The notes under the pieces: model-generated | What the model saw: the letters and a program-made list of their open reading frames with translations, nothing else | What the model was told of the DNA's origin: nothing | Database searches by the model: none | Position numbers and translations under genes: made by a program | Assembly (NCBI GenBank): GCA_902615715.1 | Contig: CACMQA010000002.1 | Location: forward strand, 182,263-246,262 | Direction of reading: 5' to 3' | DNA length: 64,000 bases | Source of the DNA: an uncultured Pelagibacteraceae bacterium | Lineage (GTDB): Bacteria; Pseudomonadota; Alphaproteobacteria; Pelagibacterales; Pelagibacteraceae | Shown: positions 38,386 to 47,409 of the stretch, piece after piece | How positions within the stretch are numbered: position 1 is the first letter of the stretch | Layout: each line of letters opens with the position of its first letter

Positions 38386-39008
38386 TATTGTATTGGCTCA
38401 TTATCTATTGATCGCCATAAATACCAAGTTGCCACGGAACAATAAGGTGTAAATTTTTTATAAAGCTTATTAAGAAATATCTTTGGCGGAAAGTATTTCT
38501 TATTATAGTTATTTGAAATAGCTCTAAGAAGTCCTATATCCTGCAGAGGCCATATATTAGAGCGGTTAAAAGTAAAAAGCAATATCATTTCTGCTGACCA
38601 TCTGCCTATTTGTCTTAGATCAGATAAATATTCTATAGCTTCTTCATCAGTCATATTTTTTATTAAGTTGGGCTTAAAAGTTTTATTTAGAGTTCTTTTG
38701 GCTAAATCTTTTATACCTTTAACCTTTTGTTTGCTAAGGCCACAACTTTTTAAACTACCAAATGATAATTTACTCACAGTTCTTGCGTTTATTTTATTTT
38801 TGCATTTTTTTTTAAATCTAAAAAAAACTGAGTTTGCAGCCGCAACACTGATTTGTTGGCCAATAATACTTTTGCATAATGAAAAAAAAACATCATTACG
38901 CGTCACAAGACTTCCGTCTTTATAATCACTTATAAGTTTTTTCATAACTTTATCTTTTTTTGATAAAATTTTCTTAGCTTTTGCCCAATATTTAGGTGGC
39001 TTACTCAT
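38382..39008 (-). CDS. DNA-3-methyladenine glycosylase II (AlkA-like, HhH-GPD)
   Basis: It removes alkylated bases from DNA for base-excision repair. The 208-residue protein holds the helix-hairpin-helix GPD core: FFSLCKSIIGQQISVAAANSVFFRF, then LSDLRQIGRWSAEMILLFTF and WPLQDIGLLRA with the catalytic aspartate. It lacks the AlkA N-terminal domain and the Fe-S cluster of Nth/MutY, as in the short AlkA class. It overlaps the EamA transporter gene by four bases. Confidence 0.88.
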   Translation of the reverse strand: MSKPPKYWAKAKKILSKKDKVMKKLISDYKDGSLVTRNDVFFSLCKSIIGQQISVAAANSVFFRFKKKCKNKINARTVSKLSFGSLKSCGLSKQKVKGIKDLAKRTLNKTFKPNLIKNMTDEEAIEYLSDLRQIGRWSAEMILLFTFNRSNIWPLQDIGLLRAISNNYNKKYFPPKIFLNKLYKKFTPYCSVATWYLWRSIDNEPIQY

Positions 39009-39886
39009 GTTCTGGGAGCAATGATTTGTTTCTTCAATTTATTTTCTCTCATAAAGATTATTAAAGAACTAGCGATGACTAAAGATGCTCCAAGCAAAGT
39101 TAAAATTTTTGGTATTTCACTCCAGATAAAGTATCCAAAGATAATTGCGAAAACTAAACTCAAATATTTAATCGGAGTTACAAGCGACGCTTCTGCTAAT
39201 CTATAACTTTGAGTTAATAGTAAATTTGCTACACTACCACATAAACCAAGAATAAAAAATAAAACAAAATCTATCAAAGTTGGCATTATCCAATCAGTAA
39301 AAAAAATAGTTCCTAAACCCAAAAGAGTACAAAGTAATGTAAAATAAAATGCGATTGTATAATTAGCTTCTGTTTTAGATAAAGATCTAACGCTAATAGC
39401 TACACAGGCAAAAAATATACAAAATACAATTGGTGTAATGTAATAATAATTTACGTCTATAAATGCTGGCTGAACAATTAATAGCATTCCAAGAAAACCA
39501 AGGAATACAGCTGACCATCTTTTTATTCCAACCTTTTCAGATAAAAAAAAGATTGATGCAATTGTTACGAATATTGGTCCACCAAATGTTAATGAAACTA
39601 CATCAGCTAATGGTAATTCTCTTAGTCCTAAAAATAATGCAATTATTGCAAGGGCTCCACTTATAGCTCTGAAAGCATGAAGGCCAGGGCGTGAAGTTTT
39701 ATAAAAAGAAAATATTTTGTCTTTTGGTATGATAAAAAATATTGGGATGAATCCTATAAAAAATCTTAAGAAAAGTACTTGCCCTACTGGATAATAGTCC
39801 AACCATTTTACACAAATATCCATAATGGAGAAACAAATTACACTTCCTACCATGTACAATACGCCTATTTGATTTTGTGTTAACAA
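39005..39886 (-). CDS. EamA/DMT-family transporter
   Basis: A 293-residue inner-membrane protein with about ten helices in two EamA repeats. The first starts GVLYMVGSVICFSIMDICVKWL and ends with FLGMLLIVQPAF, and the second starts NYYYITPIVFCIFFACVAISV. RASGAL-type signature FRAISGALAIIALF and TPIKYLSLVFAIIFGYFIWSE are typical of drug/metabolite exporters. Substrate unknown. Translationally coupled to the downstream alkA-like gene by a four-base overlap. Confidence 0.85.
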   Translation of the reverse strand: MLTQNQIGVLYMVGSVICFSIMDICVKWLDYYPVGQVLFLRFFIGFIPIFFIIPKDKIFSFYKTSRPGLHAFRAISGALAIIALFLGLRELPLADVVSLTFGGPIFVTIASIFFLSEKVGIKRWSAVFLGFLGMLLIVQPAFIDVNYYYITPIVFCIFFACVAISVRSLSKTEANYTIAFYFTLLCTLLGLGTIFFTDWIMPTLIDFVLFFILGLCGSVANLLLTQSYRLAEASLVTPIKYLSLVFAIIFGYFIWSEIPKILTLLGASLVIASSLIIFMRENKLKKQIIAPRT

Positions 39887-39925
39887 TTTACTATCCTTTC
39901 TTCTTCAAAATATATTAAATAACTT

Positions 39926-40372
39926 ATGCAGAAATGTACACTTGCACTTGGCTGTTTTTGGAAACCTGAGGAAAACTATAAAAGTAAACCCGGTATATTA
40001 GAAACCGAAGTGGGTTACGCGGGAGGTGATAGTGAGCAAACAACATACGAAGAGGTGTGTACAGGAAAAACTGGACATGCAGAAGTTGTAAGACTTACCT
40101 TTGATGAAAATAAAATTTCTTTTAAAAAAATATTGGATTTATTTTTTAAAATGCATGATCCTACACAAAAGGATATGCAATTTCCAGATGTAGGAACTCA
40201 ATATAGAAGTGAGATTTTTTATGAAAATGAAATGCAAAAGCAAGATGCTTTGGAAGTTTTAGCTGAGTTTAATAAAAAATTAGATGGTAAAATTCAAACC
40301 AATATTTCAAAAATTAAAAACTATTGTAAAGCTGAAGAGTATCACCAAAAATATATCGAAAAAAATAAATAA
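39926..40372 (+). CDS. msrA: Peptide-methionine (S)-S-oxide reductase
   Basis: MsrA repairs methionine-S-sulfoxide in proteins. The 148-residue protein starts with LALGCFWKPEENY, the GCFW motif with the catalytic cysteine. ILETEVGYAGGDSEQTTYEEVCTGKTGHAEVV and FFKMHDPTQ...DVGTQYRSEIFY follow, all family hallmarks. The usual GCFWG reads GCFWK-PE. The next start (ATG at 40372) shares a base with its stop, so the two genes are coupled. Confidence 0.93.
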   Translation: MQKCTLALGCFWKPEENYKSKPGILETEVGYAGGDSEQTTYEEVCTGKTGHAEVVRLTFDENKISFKKILDLFFKMHDPTQKDMQFPDVGTQYRSEIFYENEMQKQDALEVLAEFNKKLDGKIQTNISKIKNYCKAEEYHQKYIEKNK

Positions 40373-41184
40373 TGCATCAACTAGTTTCAACAGAATGGTT
40401 AGGTAAAAATTTAGAAAAAGTAAAAGTTCTAGATGCTAGTTGGCATCTCCCTAACGCTAATAGAAATTCTTATGAGGAATATAAAACAGAACACATTATT
40501 AATTCTATATTTTTTGATATAGATAAAAATTCAAATCAAAAAACTAATCTTCCACATATGCTTCCATCAAAGGAAGATTGGGAAAAAATTGTATCTGACT
40601 TAGGAATATCTAATTCAGATCACATAATTGTCTATGACAACTCAGATGTTTTTAGCTCTTGTAGGGTTTGGTACACTTTTTTATATTTTAGTCATGACCC
40701 AAAACTTATCTCAGTATTAGACGGCGGTTTCAAAAAATGGACAAATGAAAAACGTCCCACTTCTAAAGACATACCTAGCACGGATAAATCCAAATACATT
40801 GCAGTTGAAAATACATCTCTTGTAATAAATAAAGATGAAGTAAATAAAAATATTACTAATAATAAATTTCAATTACTTGACGCCAGAGGAGAACAAAGAT
40901 TTTTAGGCTTACAGCCTGAACCCCGAAAAGAACTTAAAAGTGGAAACATTAAAGGATCGATAAATCTGCCTTTCCAAAAACTTTTAAGAGAAGATAGAAC
41001 TTTAAAAAAAAAAGAGGAATTAATTGAGATTTTCAAATCAAAAAAAGTATCAATGGAAAAAGAAATGGCTTTTACATGTGGTTCTGGAGTTACAGCATGC
41101 ATTTTAGGTCTAGCTAATTCTATTATAAGTGGTAAAAAACCTGTTATCTATGACGGTTCGTGGGCAGAGTACGGATTAGATTAA
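40372..41184 (+). CDS. sseA: 3-mercaptopyruvate/thiosulfate sulfurtransferase (rhodanese)
   Basis: A two-domain rhodanese of 270 residues. The N-terminal domain has VLDASWHLPNANRN and GFKKWTNEKRP. The C-terminal domain has LLDARGEQRFLG, GNIKGSINLPF and the active-site loop FTCGSGVTACIL, whose CGSGVTA sequence is the mercaptopyruvate type. It moves sulfur from 3-mercaptopyruvate to thiols or cyanide in the cytosol. It is coupled to msrA, suggesting a sulfur/redox maintenance unit. Confidence 0.9.
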   Translation: MHQLVSTEWLGKNLEKVKVLDASWHLPNANRNSYEEYKTEHIINSIFFDIDKNSNQKTNLPHMLPSKEDWEKIVSDLGISNSDHIIVYDNSDVFSSCRVWYTFLYFSHDPKLISVLDGGFKKWTNEKRPTSKDIPSTDKSKYIAVENTSLVINKDEVNKNITNNKFQLLDARGEQRFLGLQPEPRKELKSGNIKGSINLPFQKLLREDRTLKKKEELIEIFKSKKVSMEKEMAFTCGSGVTACILGLANSIISGKKPVIYDGSWAEYGLD

Positions 41185-41190
41185 AAAAAA

Positions 41191-42063
41191 ATGAAAACTT
41201 CATCAAAAATTAAAACTCTACTAATAATTTTTTTTATAGCTATTTTTGCAATCATAGCAGCTAGGCATTTTATAGGTCTTCATTTTGAAAAAAAGTTTAG
41301 CGTAAGACCAGCTCCAGGAGTAATCGTTTCTACAGTTGAAAAATCGCTTTTTTATAAAAGTATTGAAACTTTTGGCACAGCTATTGCACAAAACTCAAAA
41401 GCTTATAGGGTCCAAGCTAGTAATATAAATGGAAAGCTTAATTTAGAGAATAGATTTGTAAAAAAGGGAGAGAAAATACTTTCATTAAAAGATGGAGAAA
41501 GTTTAATAGCAGATTTTGCTGGCAAGGTAGGAAAGAGGGAAATAGCTCAAGGCGTCTTGGGTTCAGAAAGTTTAATTATTACACTTGATGATCTAAAGAA
41601 AATTGTAATAGATATTAAAGTACCTGAAAACTATGTAAGTGTTCTTAAAACAGGACTAAGAGCTGACGTAACTAGTTCTGCTTATAAAAAAGTTTTTAAG
41701 GGTAAAATAGAAACAATTAGTTCTCGTATTGACCCCTCTACTAGATCAATTCTGTCAAGAATCATAGTCGATAATTCAAATTTTGAAATTATTCCAGGTC
41801 AACTAATGACTGTAAAAATTATCTATGATGAAAAAAACCAAATTGGTGTACCAGAAAGTGCTGTAACAATTCAGGGTAATACAGCATTTGTTTATACCGT
41901 AAATGATGACACCGCTGAAAAAAAGAATATTGAAATTGGTAAAAGAAATTTTGGTAAAGTTTCAGTTATATCTGGGTTAAATGAGGGTGATCTTGTTATC
42001 AGTGAGGGTGTTTCTAAAGTAAGAGATAAAGGTAAAATTAAAATTATTACAGCAACCAAATAA
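41191..42063 (+). CDS. RND efflux periplasmic adaptor (membrane fusion protein), short
   Basis: The 290-residue protein has an N-terminal membrane anchor (LLIIFFIAIFAIIAARHF). Two lipoyl half-motifs follow (VQASNINGKLN...FVKKGEKIL and DFAGKVGKREIAQGVLG), then the beta-barrel region with SSRIDPSTRSILSRIIVDN and the membrane-proximal domain IGVPESAVTIQGNTAFVYTV. The lipoyl halves are joined with almost no coiled-coil hairpin between them, unlike AcrA-type adaptors. The next gene, abutting directly, is the RND pump. No TolC-like gene is present in the window. Confidence 0.87.
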   Translation: MKTSSKIKTLLIIFFIAIFAIIAARHFIGLHFEKKFSVRPAPGVIVSTVEKSLFYKSIETFGTAIAQNSKAYRVQASNINGKLNLENRFVKKGEKILSLKDGESLIADFAGKVGKREIAQGVLGSESLIITLDDLKKIVIDIKVPENYVSVLKTGLRADVTSSAYKKVFKGKIETISSRIDPSTRSILSRIIVDNSNFEIIPGQLMTVKIIYDEKNQIGVPESAVTIQGNTAFVYTVNDDTAEKKNIEIGKRNFGKVSVISGLNEGDLVISEGVSKVRDKGKIKIITATK

Positions 42064-45000
42064 ATGTTTTTAACTGACCTTTCAATCAAAAGACCTGTTG
42101 TAGCCTCAGTAATGAGTTTGGTTTTAGTTATATTTGGTTTAGTAACTTTTCAAGAAATACCAACGGATGAATTGCCTGATGTTCAACCACCTGTTGTTAC
42201 AATTCAAACTGAGTATAGAGGTGCTTCAGCTGAGATAGTTGATACACAAATCACACAAAAAATTGAAGATTTCGTTGGAGGCACTCCAGGATTAGAGACT
42301 ATTGACTCTTTCAGTGAAGATGAAAGCTCAAGAATTACCTTAACATTTGAAACTGATTTAGATTTAGATGATGTTACTAACGATGTCAGAAGTTCTGTGT
42401 CTAGAGTTTTAGATAACTTACCAGAGGGAGCTGATCAACCAGAAATCTTCAAGCAAAGCGCCGGTATGCGAACTACAATGTGGTTGTCTTTCAATTCTGA
42501 AACTATGTCTGATTTGGAGCTAACTGATTATGCAGATAGATATTTAACTGATACGTTTTCAACAGTAGATGGAGTAGGTCGAGTTATACTTGGTGGTCAA
42601 AGAGAATTATCACTAAGGATTTGGTTAGACCCAATCGCACTTGCTGCAAGAGACTTAACTACTGAAGAAGTTGAAAATGTACTCAGAAAAGAAAACGTAG
42701 AATTTCCAGCAGGAAGAATAGAGTCAAAAGATATTGATCTAACTATAAAACTTAATAAAGCTTACAGTAATTTAGAAAATTATAAAAATTTACCACTAAA
42801 AAGAGCAACAGATGGATCGATTATAACTCTTTCTGATGTAGCAAGAGTAGAGCTTGGTGCTGAGTCAACGCGTACTTTATTTAAAGGGAATGGAAAGCAA
42901 GTAGTTGGAATAGGAATTTACCAACAATCAGATGCTAATACTATTGCTGTTGCCGAAGGGATTAAAAAGAAAATTAAAGAACTCAAACCTAGCTTACCCC
43001 CAAATACAACTTTAGAAGTTTCATTTGATAGAAGTAATTATATTAAAGCTGCGATTAAAGAAGTTTATAAAACACTTTTTATCGCATTAATTCTTGTGAC
43101 TATAATTATTTACCTTTTTTTGGGAAATGTGAGAGCACTTATAGTTCCTTTGGTAGCTTTGCCTGTCTCATTAATTTCAACTTTTTTAGCAATTTACATT
43201 TTCGATTTTTCAATCAATCTCTTTACTCTTATGGCTTTAGTATTAGCAATTGGAATTGTTGTAGATGATGCGATTGTAATGTTAGAAAATATTGTAAGAA
43301 GAATAGAGTTGGGTGATACCCCTCTTGTTGCGGCGTTTAAAGGAGCTAAGCAAGTTTCATTCGCAATAATTGCTACTACAGTTGTCTTGGTTGCTGTCTT
43401 TGTTCCTTTAATTTTTATTAAAGGAATTACAGGTGTGCTATTTACACAAACTGCAATCACACTTGCAGCCGCTGTCATTATTTCAAGTTTTGTTGCTTTA
43501 TCTCTTAGTCCAATGTTAGCCAGTAAGTTCTTAAGACAAAATATGAATAAATCAAAAATCGTTATAAAATTTGAAAAATTTTTAAAAAATTTAACTTATC
43601 TATATAAAGTATCTTTACTTGGTTGGATTAAAAAAAGAACAACAATTACAATCTTTTTATTAGCCACGTTAGCCTTAACTTTATTTTTTTTCAATTTTAC
43701 AAAAAAAGAATTAATCGCTCCTGAAGATAGAGGGGCATTCTTTGTAATCGTAAAAGCACCACAAGGTTCCGGCTTTAACTTTACAAAAGATAGAGCTGAA
43801 GAGATTGAAAAATTATTGTTACCAAGTGTAGGAAATGGTGAATATAGAAAATTGATAATGAGAGTGCCTGGTTTTGGTAAATCTGCTAAACAAGTGAATA
43901 GTGGTTTTATTATTGTACTGCTTGAACCTTGGAAAAAAAGAGATCGTCACGGTGTACAAATAATGAGAGAGTCTTTTGGAAAAATTTCAAAAGTCCCGGG
44001 TGTATTAGCTTTTCCAATTATGCCTCAAGGAATAAGAACAGGGGGAATTGAGAGCCCTGTGCAATTTGTTATTTTAGGAAATACTTATGAGCAACTTATT
44101 GAATGGAAGGAAATCATTAAGAAAGAGGCAAGAAAAAATCCAGGACTTACTTCTATAGAAGATGATTTAGATCTAAACAAACCTCAATTAAATGTGAAAA
44201 TAGATCAAAAGAAAGCGGCTGACCTTGGGGTTTCAACAGAGGATATAGGTAAAACTATTGAAACTATTTTTGGATCGAGAAGAGTTACAAACTTTACTAG
44301 AGACGGTAAAGAATATTCTATTATTCTACAAGGGGATATAAAAGATAGACAAGAGCCTGATAGCATTAGTAAAGTTTTTGTTAGATCGAAAAACAATAAT
44401 AAACTTGTATCGATCTCGAACCTAGTTGCGTATGATGAGACAGGTCAATCACCTTTCCTAGCACGATATAATAGACAAAAAGCAGTAACCGTTTCAGCTA
44501 GACTAGTCGGTGATTATTCCCTGGATGAAGCACTTAAATTTTTAGTTGGAGTAGTAGAACAAAATACTCCTCAAGCCAAAATAGCATACAAAGGTGAAAG
44601 TGAAGAATACAAAAAAACTAATACTGAATTGTATGTAATTTTTGCTCTTGCGTTAATAACAGCTTATCTTGCAATGAGCGCCCAATTCGAGAGCTGGAAA
44701 CATCCATTTACAATCATGTTAACCGTGCCTATGGCTATACTTGGAGGTTTATTGGGTTTACTAGTAGTCGGTTCATCTTTAAATGTTTACAGCCAAATAG
44801 CTCTAATAATACTCATTGGGTTGTCCGCAAAAAATGGAATTCTAATTGTTGAGTTTGCAAACCAATTGAGAAAAGAAGGTAAAAATATAGAAATTGCTGT
44901 TTTTGAGGCAGCAGCAATAAGATTAAGACCTATACTAATGACAAGCTTATCTACAATTATAGGAGTGTTGCCTTTAATTCTTGGATCGGGTCCAGGGGCA

Positions 45001-45159
45001 GCGAGCAGACTTACAGTCGGGATCACAATTTTTGGTGGGATGCTTTTTTCTACCTTCTTTACGCTTTATGTCATTCCAACTATTTATACAATTGTTGGGA
45101 AAAATACTAAGAGAATTGATTCAGTTGAAATTGATCTAAATAAACAACTTAAAAAATAA
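42064..45159 (+). CDS. RND-family multidrug/solute efflux permease (AcrB-like)
   Basis: A 1031-residue inner-membrane pump driven by protons. It begins FLTDLSIKRPVVASVMSLVLVIFG, the usual RND start. The proton-relay motif in TM4 is intact: MALVLAIGIVVDDAIVMLENI, with two aspartates. The two large periplasmic loops lie around residues 35-330 and 560-860, and the last helix bundle has LIGLSAKNGILIVEFANQL and LRPILMTSLSTIIGVLPL. Expressed with the adaptor upstream. It overlaps the convergent lipoprotein gene by 11 bases. Substrate unknown. Confidence 0.93.
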   Translation: MFLTDLSIKRPVVASVMSLVLVIFGLVTFQEIPTDELPDVQPPVVTIQTEYRGASAEIVDTQITQKIEDFVGGTPGLETIDSFSEDESSRITLTFETDLDLDDVTNDVRSSVSRVLDNLPEGADQPEIFKQSAGMRTTMWLSFNSETMSDLELTDYADRYLTDTFSTVDGVGRVILGGQRELSLRIWLDPIALAARDLTTEEVENVLRKENVEFPAGRIESKDIDLTIKLNKAYSNLENYKNLPLKRATDGSIITLSDVARVELGAESTRTLFKGNGKQVVGIGIYQQSDANTIAVAEGIKKKIKELKPSLPPNTTLEVSFDRSNYIKAAIKEVYKTLFIALILVTIIIYLFLGNVRALIVPLVALPVSLISTFLAIYIFDFSINLFTLMALVLAIGIVVDDAIVMLENIVRRIELGDTPLVAAFKGAKQVSFAIIATTVVLVAVFVPLIFIKGITGVLFTQTAITLAAAVIISSFVALSLSPMLASKFLRQNMNKSKIVIKFEKFLKNLTYLYKVSLLGWIKKRTTITIFLLATLALTLFFFNFTKKELIAPEDRGAFFVIVKAPQGSGFNFTKDRAEEIEKLLLPSVGNGEYRKLIMRVPGFGKSAKQVNSGFIIVLLEPWKKRDRHGVQIMRESFGKISKVPGVLAFPIMPQGIRTGGIESPVQFVILGNTYEQLIEWKEIIKKEARKNPGLTSIEDDLDLNKPQLNVKIDQKKAADLGVSTEDIGKTIETIFGSRRVTNFTRDGKEYSIILQGDIKDRQEPDSISKVFVRSKNNNKLVSISNLVAYDETGQSPFLARYNRQKAVTVSARLVGDYSLDEALKFLVGVVEQNTPQAKIAYKGESEEYKKTNTELYVIFALALITAYLAMSAQFESWKHPFTIMLTVPMAILGGLLGLLVVGSSLNVYSQIALIILIGLSAKNGILIVEFANQLRKEGKNIEIAVFEAAAIRLRPILMTSLSTIIGVLPLILGSGPGAASRLTVGITIFGGMLFSTFFTLYVIPTIYTIVGKNTKRIDSVEIDLNKQLKK

Positions 45160-45748
45160 TATATTTATTTTTATCTAAATTCTTTTTACAAAGTGTTAAT
45201 TGTTTTCTATATTTATTAGCCATATTCTTTACTGACTTAGCATAAATTATAGCTTTTTTATCTTTAGAATAATTTTTGTAATCACCCCAACCTTTGTAAT
45301 AAGCTAGATATTGCCTGTAAGCATCCTTTTTAGAAATCTTTAAAATTTTATTGGTTTTATGAATATACCAACCAATGAAATCCACTGAGTCTTTAAATCT
45401 TGCTCTAGTTGCCAGGGGACTGTTTGTTTCCTTTTTGTATTGTTCCCACGTTCCTTTAACTGCTTGCGAATATCCGAATGAACTAGAGGGCCTTTTGAAA
45501 GGAATAACTTTAAATAATTTTTTTCGTGGAGGTTTTGCTAACCAGTTAAAGTCACTCTCTTTTTTAACAAATGCTAATTGAAGATGGATAGGCGCTCCCC
45601 ATTTTTTATATGAAGCTTTAGCGTGCTTATACCACAGATACCTCTCTTCAAAGATTGCACAACTATTTTGTGTATTTTTGGGAATTGAGGAACAGGCAAT
45701 AAAAAAGAGAAAAATTGAAACTGAAATAATTTTTTTTAAATGAATCAC
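45149..45748 (-). CDS. Lytic transglycosylase-like lipoprotein (SLT fold)
   Basis: The 199-residue protein starts with a lipoprotein signal (KIISVSIFLFFIAC). The lysozyme-like core has LAFVKKESDFNW with the likely catalytic glutamate, then SSSFGYSQAVKGTWEQYKKE (the usual S.GlmQ....tw..y) and DAYRQYLAYYKGWGDY. It would cut peptidoglycan strands from the outer or inner membrane surface. The family is clear at fold level; the subclass (EtgA/Slt-like) is not certain. Confidence 0.8.
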   Translation of the reverse strand: MIHLKKIISVSIFLFFIACSSIPKNTQNSCAIFEERYLWYKHAKASYKKWGAPIHLQLAFVKKESDFNWLAKPPRKKLFKVIPFKRPSSSFGYSQAVKGTWEQYKKETNSPLATRARFKDSVDFIGWYIHKTNKILKISKKDAYRQYLAYYKGWGDYKNYSKDKKAIIYAKSVKNMANKYRKQLTLCKKNLDKNKYIIF

Positions 45749-45768
45749 TAATTAATTTATACTAAAAA

Positions 45769-46272
45769 TTAATTAAGCTTTCTCCATTTTTCTGGTCTAG
45801 TGAAAGATCCTTTCCACATCCCAAGCTTATTTTCTTTAGCATAGTTTTCATCTCTGACATAATCTTCTGAATATCTTTTGTATGCAACTGCATAACCATT
45901 TCTTACCATCCACTTATTAAGATTAATCTTGTTTTTATAACAAGTAGCTAAATATCTTTTATATCTGTCTCTTGTCGTGGAGATACAATTTATTTTTGAA
46001 TTTTTAATTTTTTTTACCAATTTTGTTTTTGAAGAAACCCCGCAAGAATAATTTTTTTTAAATTCCAGGTTGATTAATAAATGAATTTTTAAAAAAGTTT
46101 TTTTACATTGTTGTTTCATCTCTGGGGCATCAATTCCCTTTAACCTTATTTTTTTAGAATTAATATGAACAGTATCGCCGTCAATTATTTTTGGCACTCC
46201 ATAAATTTCAGTAGCATTTAACGACTGGTTAAGAAGGAAGAAGAAGATTAATATTAAAGATACTTTATCCAT
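45769..46272 (-). CDS. Thermonuclease-family (SNase-like) exported nuclease
   Basis: The 167-residue protein has a signal peptide (about 1-20, LILIFFFLLNQSLNA), then the staphylococcal nuclease fold: PKIIDGDTVHINSKKIRLKGIDAPEMKQQC, TRDRYKRYLATCY and MVRNGYAVAYKRYS. The catalytic residues correspond to Asp in DGDT, Arg in IRLKGIDAPE and Arg in DRYKR. Likely periplasmic degradation of nucleic acid for nutrients. It overlaps the VanZ-like gene by 19 bases. Confidence 0.88.
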   Translation of the reverse strand: MDKVSLILIFFFLLNQSLNATEIYGVPKIIDGDTVHINSKKIRLKGIDAPEMKQQCKKTFLKIHLLINLEFKKNYSCGVSSKTKLVKKIKNSKINCISTTRDRYKRYLATCYKNKINLNKWMVRNGYAVAYKRYSEDYVRDENYAKENKLGMWKGSFTRPEKWRKLN

Positions 46273-46649
46273 TTTATGAAATACTGAATTAATAAAATTA
46301 TAACTACTCCAGAAATATTAGCTATTAAATCATAAAACTCAAAAGCTCTGTTTGGAACTATTAAGTGTAAAATTTCCAAAAAACAGGAAATAAATAATAT
46401 GGCTTTATTGCTTGTAAAAATATTTTTAACTCTTAGTCGTATTGTAATCGCTAATATTGTTATAAAAGAAAAGAAAAATAAATGATTAATTGAGGTGCCA
46501 ATTGGAGTTGAAATCAAATTAGGTTGCTGACCCAAATTTCCATATAAAAGATATCCAATTAAGCTTCCCGGAAATAAATAAAGTATTAATAAAATTATTA
46601 AAGAAAAATAGTAAACATACTCAGTTAATGTAAATATAGTATTTTTCAT
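46254..46649 (-). CDS. VanZ-like membrane protein
   Basis: A small inner-membrane protein with four or five helices. The family segment is SINHLFFFSFITILA, then ILEILHLIVPNRAFEFYDLIANISGVVIILLI, which matches the VanZ pattern E..Q...p.R.f...D...N..G...G. I prefer the start at 46649 (MKNTIFTLTEY) over 46709, because the upstream 20 residues overlap the divergent gpmA start region. Role unknown; VanZ proteins are linked to glycopeptide tolerance in some bacteria. Confidence 0.75.
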   Translation of the reverse strand: MKNTIFTLTEYVYYFSLIILLILYLFPGSLIGYLLYGNLGQQPNLISTPIGTSINHLFFFSFITILAITIRLRVKNIFTSNKAILFISCFLEILHLIVPNRAFEFYDLIANISGVVIILLIQYFIKWIKYL

Positions 46650-46689
46650 TATTGACTTAATATAGTACATAATAGTTCTTTTAACTATT

Positions 46690-47409
46690 ATGACAAAATT
46701 AATACTCACAAGACATGGACAAAGTATCTGGAACGCAGAAAATAGGTTTACCGGTTGGGTAGATGTAGATCTATCTGATAAAGGTGTCCTAGAGGCAGAA
46801 AAATCAGGTCAAATTATTAAAGATCTAAATATAAAAATAGATATTTCTTATACTTCATATTTAAAGAGGGCAATCAAAACTCTTACAACTATCCTTAAAA
46901 AAAATAATTTAAAACTTAAATTCAACACTGCCTGGCAACTTAATGAAAGGCACTATGGCTCTTTGACAGGCTTAAACAAAGAGGAAACTAAAAATAAAAT
47001 TGGTGAAGAGCAGTTTAAAAAGTACAGGAGATCCTGGGATATAGCTCCTCCTCCCATTGAGGAAAAAAGTGAATACCTAAATTTATTCAGTCCGCTGAAT
47101 GCAAGTATACCTGTGGGAATGACCCCATTTACTGAGTCCTTAAAAAGTACATATGACAGGGTGGTACCTTTTTACGAAGAAGAAATTAAGAAAAATCTTT
47201 TAAAAAATAAGAATATTTTAATTTCGGCCCATGGAAACTCTCTTAGAGCCTTATGTAAATATTTATTTAATATTTCGGATACAAAGATAAATGAATTGGA
47301 AATACCAACAGGTAATCCGCTGTTAATTGAATTTGGTGATAATATAAAAATTGAAAAATATAATTATTTAGACAAGTCCAGAGCTAGGGATATAATTTTT
47401 AATCAATAA
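46690..47409 (+). CDS. gpmA: 2,3-bisphosphoglycerate-dependent phosphoglycerate mutase
   Basis: It interconverts 3- and 2-phosphoglycerate in glycolysis and gluconeogenesis. The 239-residue protein starts KLILTRHGQSIWNAENRFTGWVDVDLSDKG with the phospho-histidine motif RHG. ERHYGSLTGLNKEETK is the substrate segment, and ISAHGNSLRALCKYL carries the second histidine. Length and motifs are typical of dPGM. It overlaps the convergent MurU-like gene by 11 bases. Confidence 0.95.
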   Translation: MTKLILTRHGQSIWNAENRFTGWVDVDLSDKGVLEAEKSGQIIKDLNIKIDISYTSYLKRAIKTLTTILKKNNLKLKFNTAWQLNERHYGSLTGLNKEETKNKIGEEQFKKYRRSWDIAPPPIEEKSEYLNLFSPLNASIPVGMTPFTESLKSTYDRVVPFYEEEIKKNLLKNKNILISAHGNSLRALCKYLFNISDTKINELEIPTGNPLLIEFGDNIKIEKYNYLDKSRARDIIFNQ

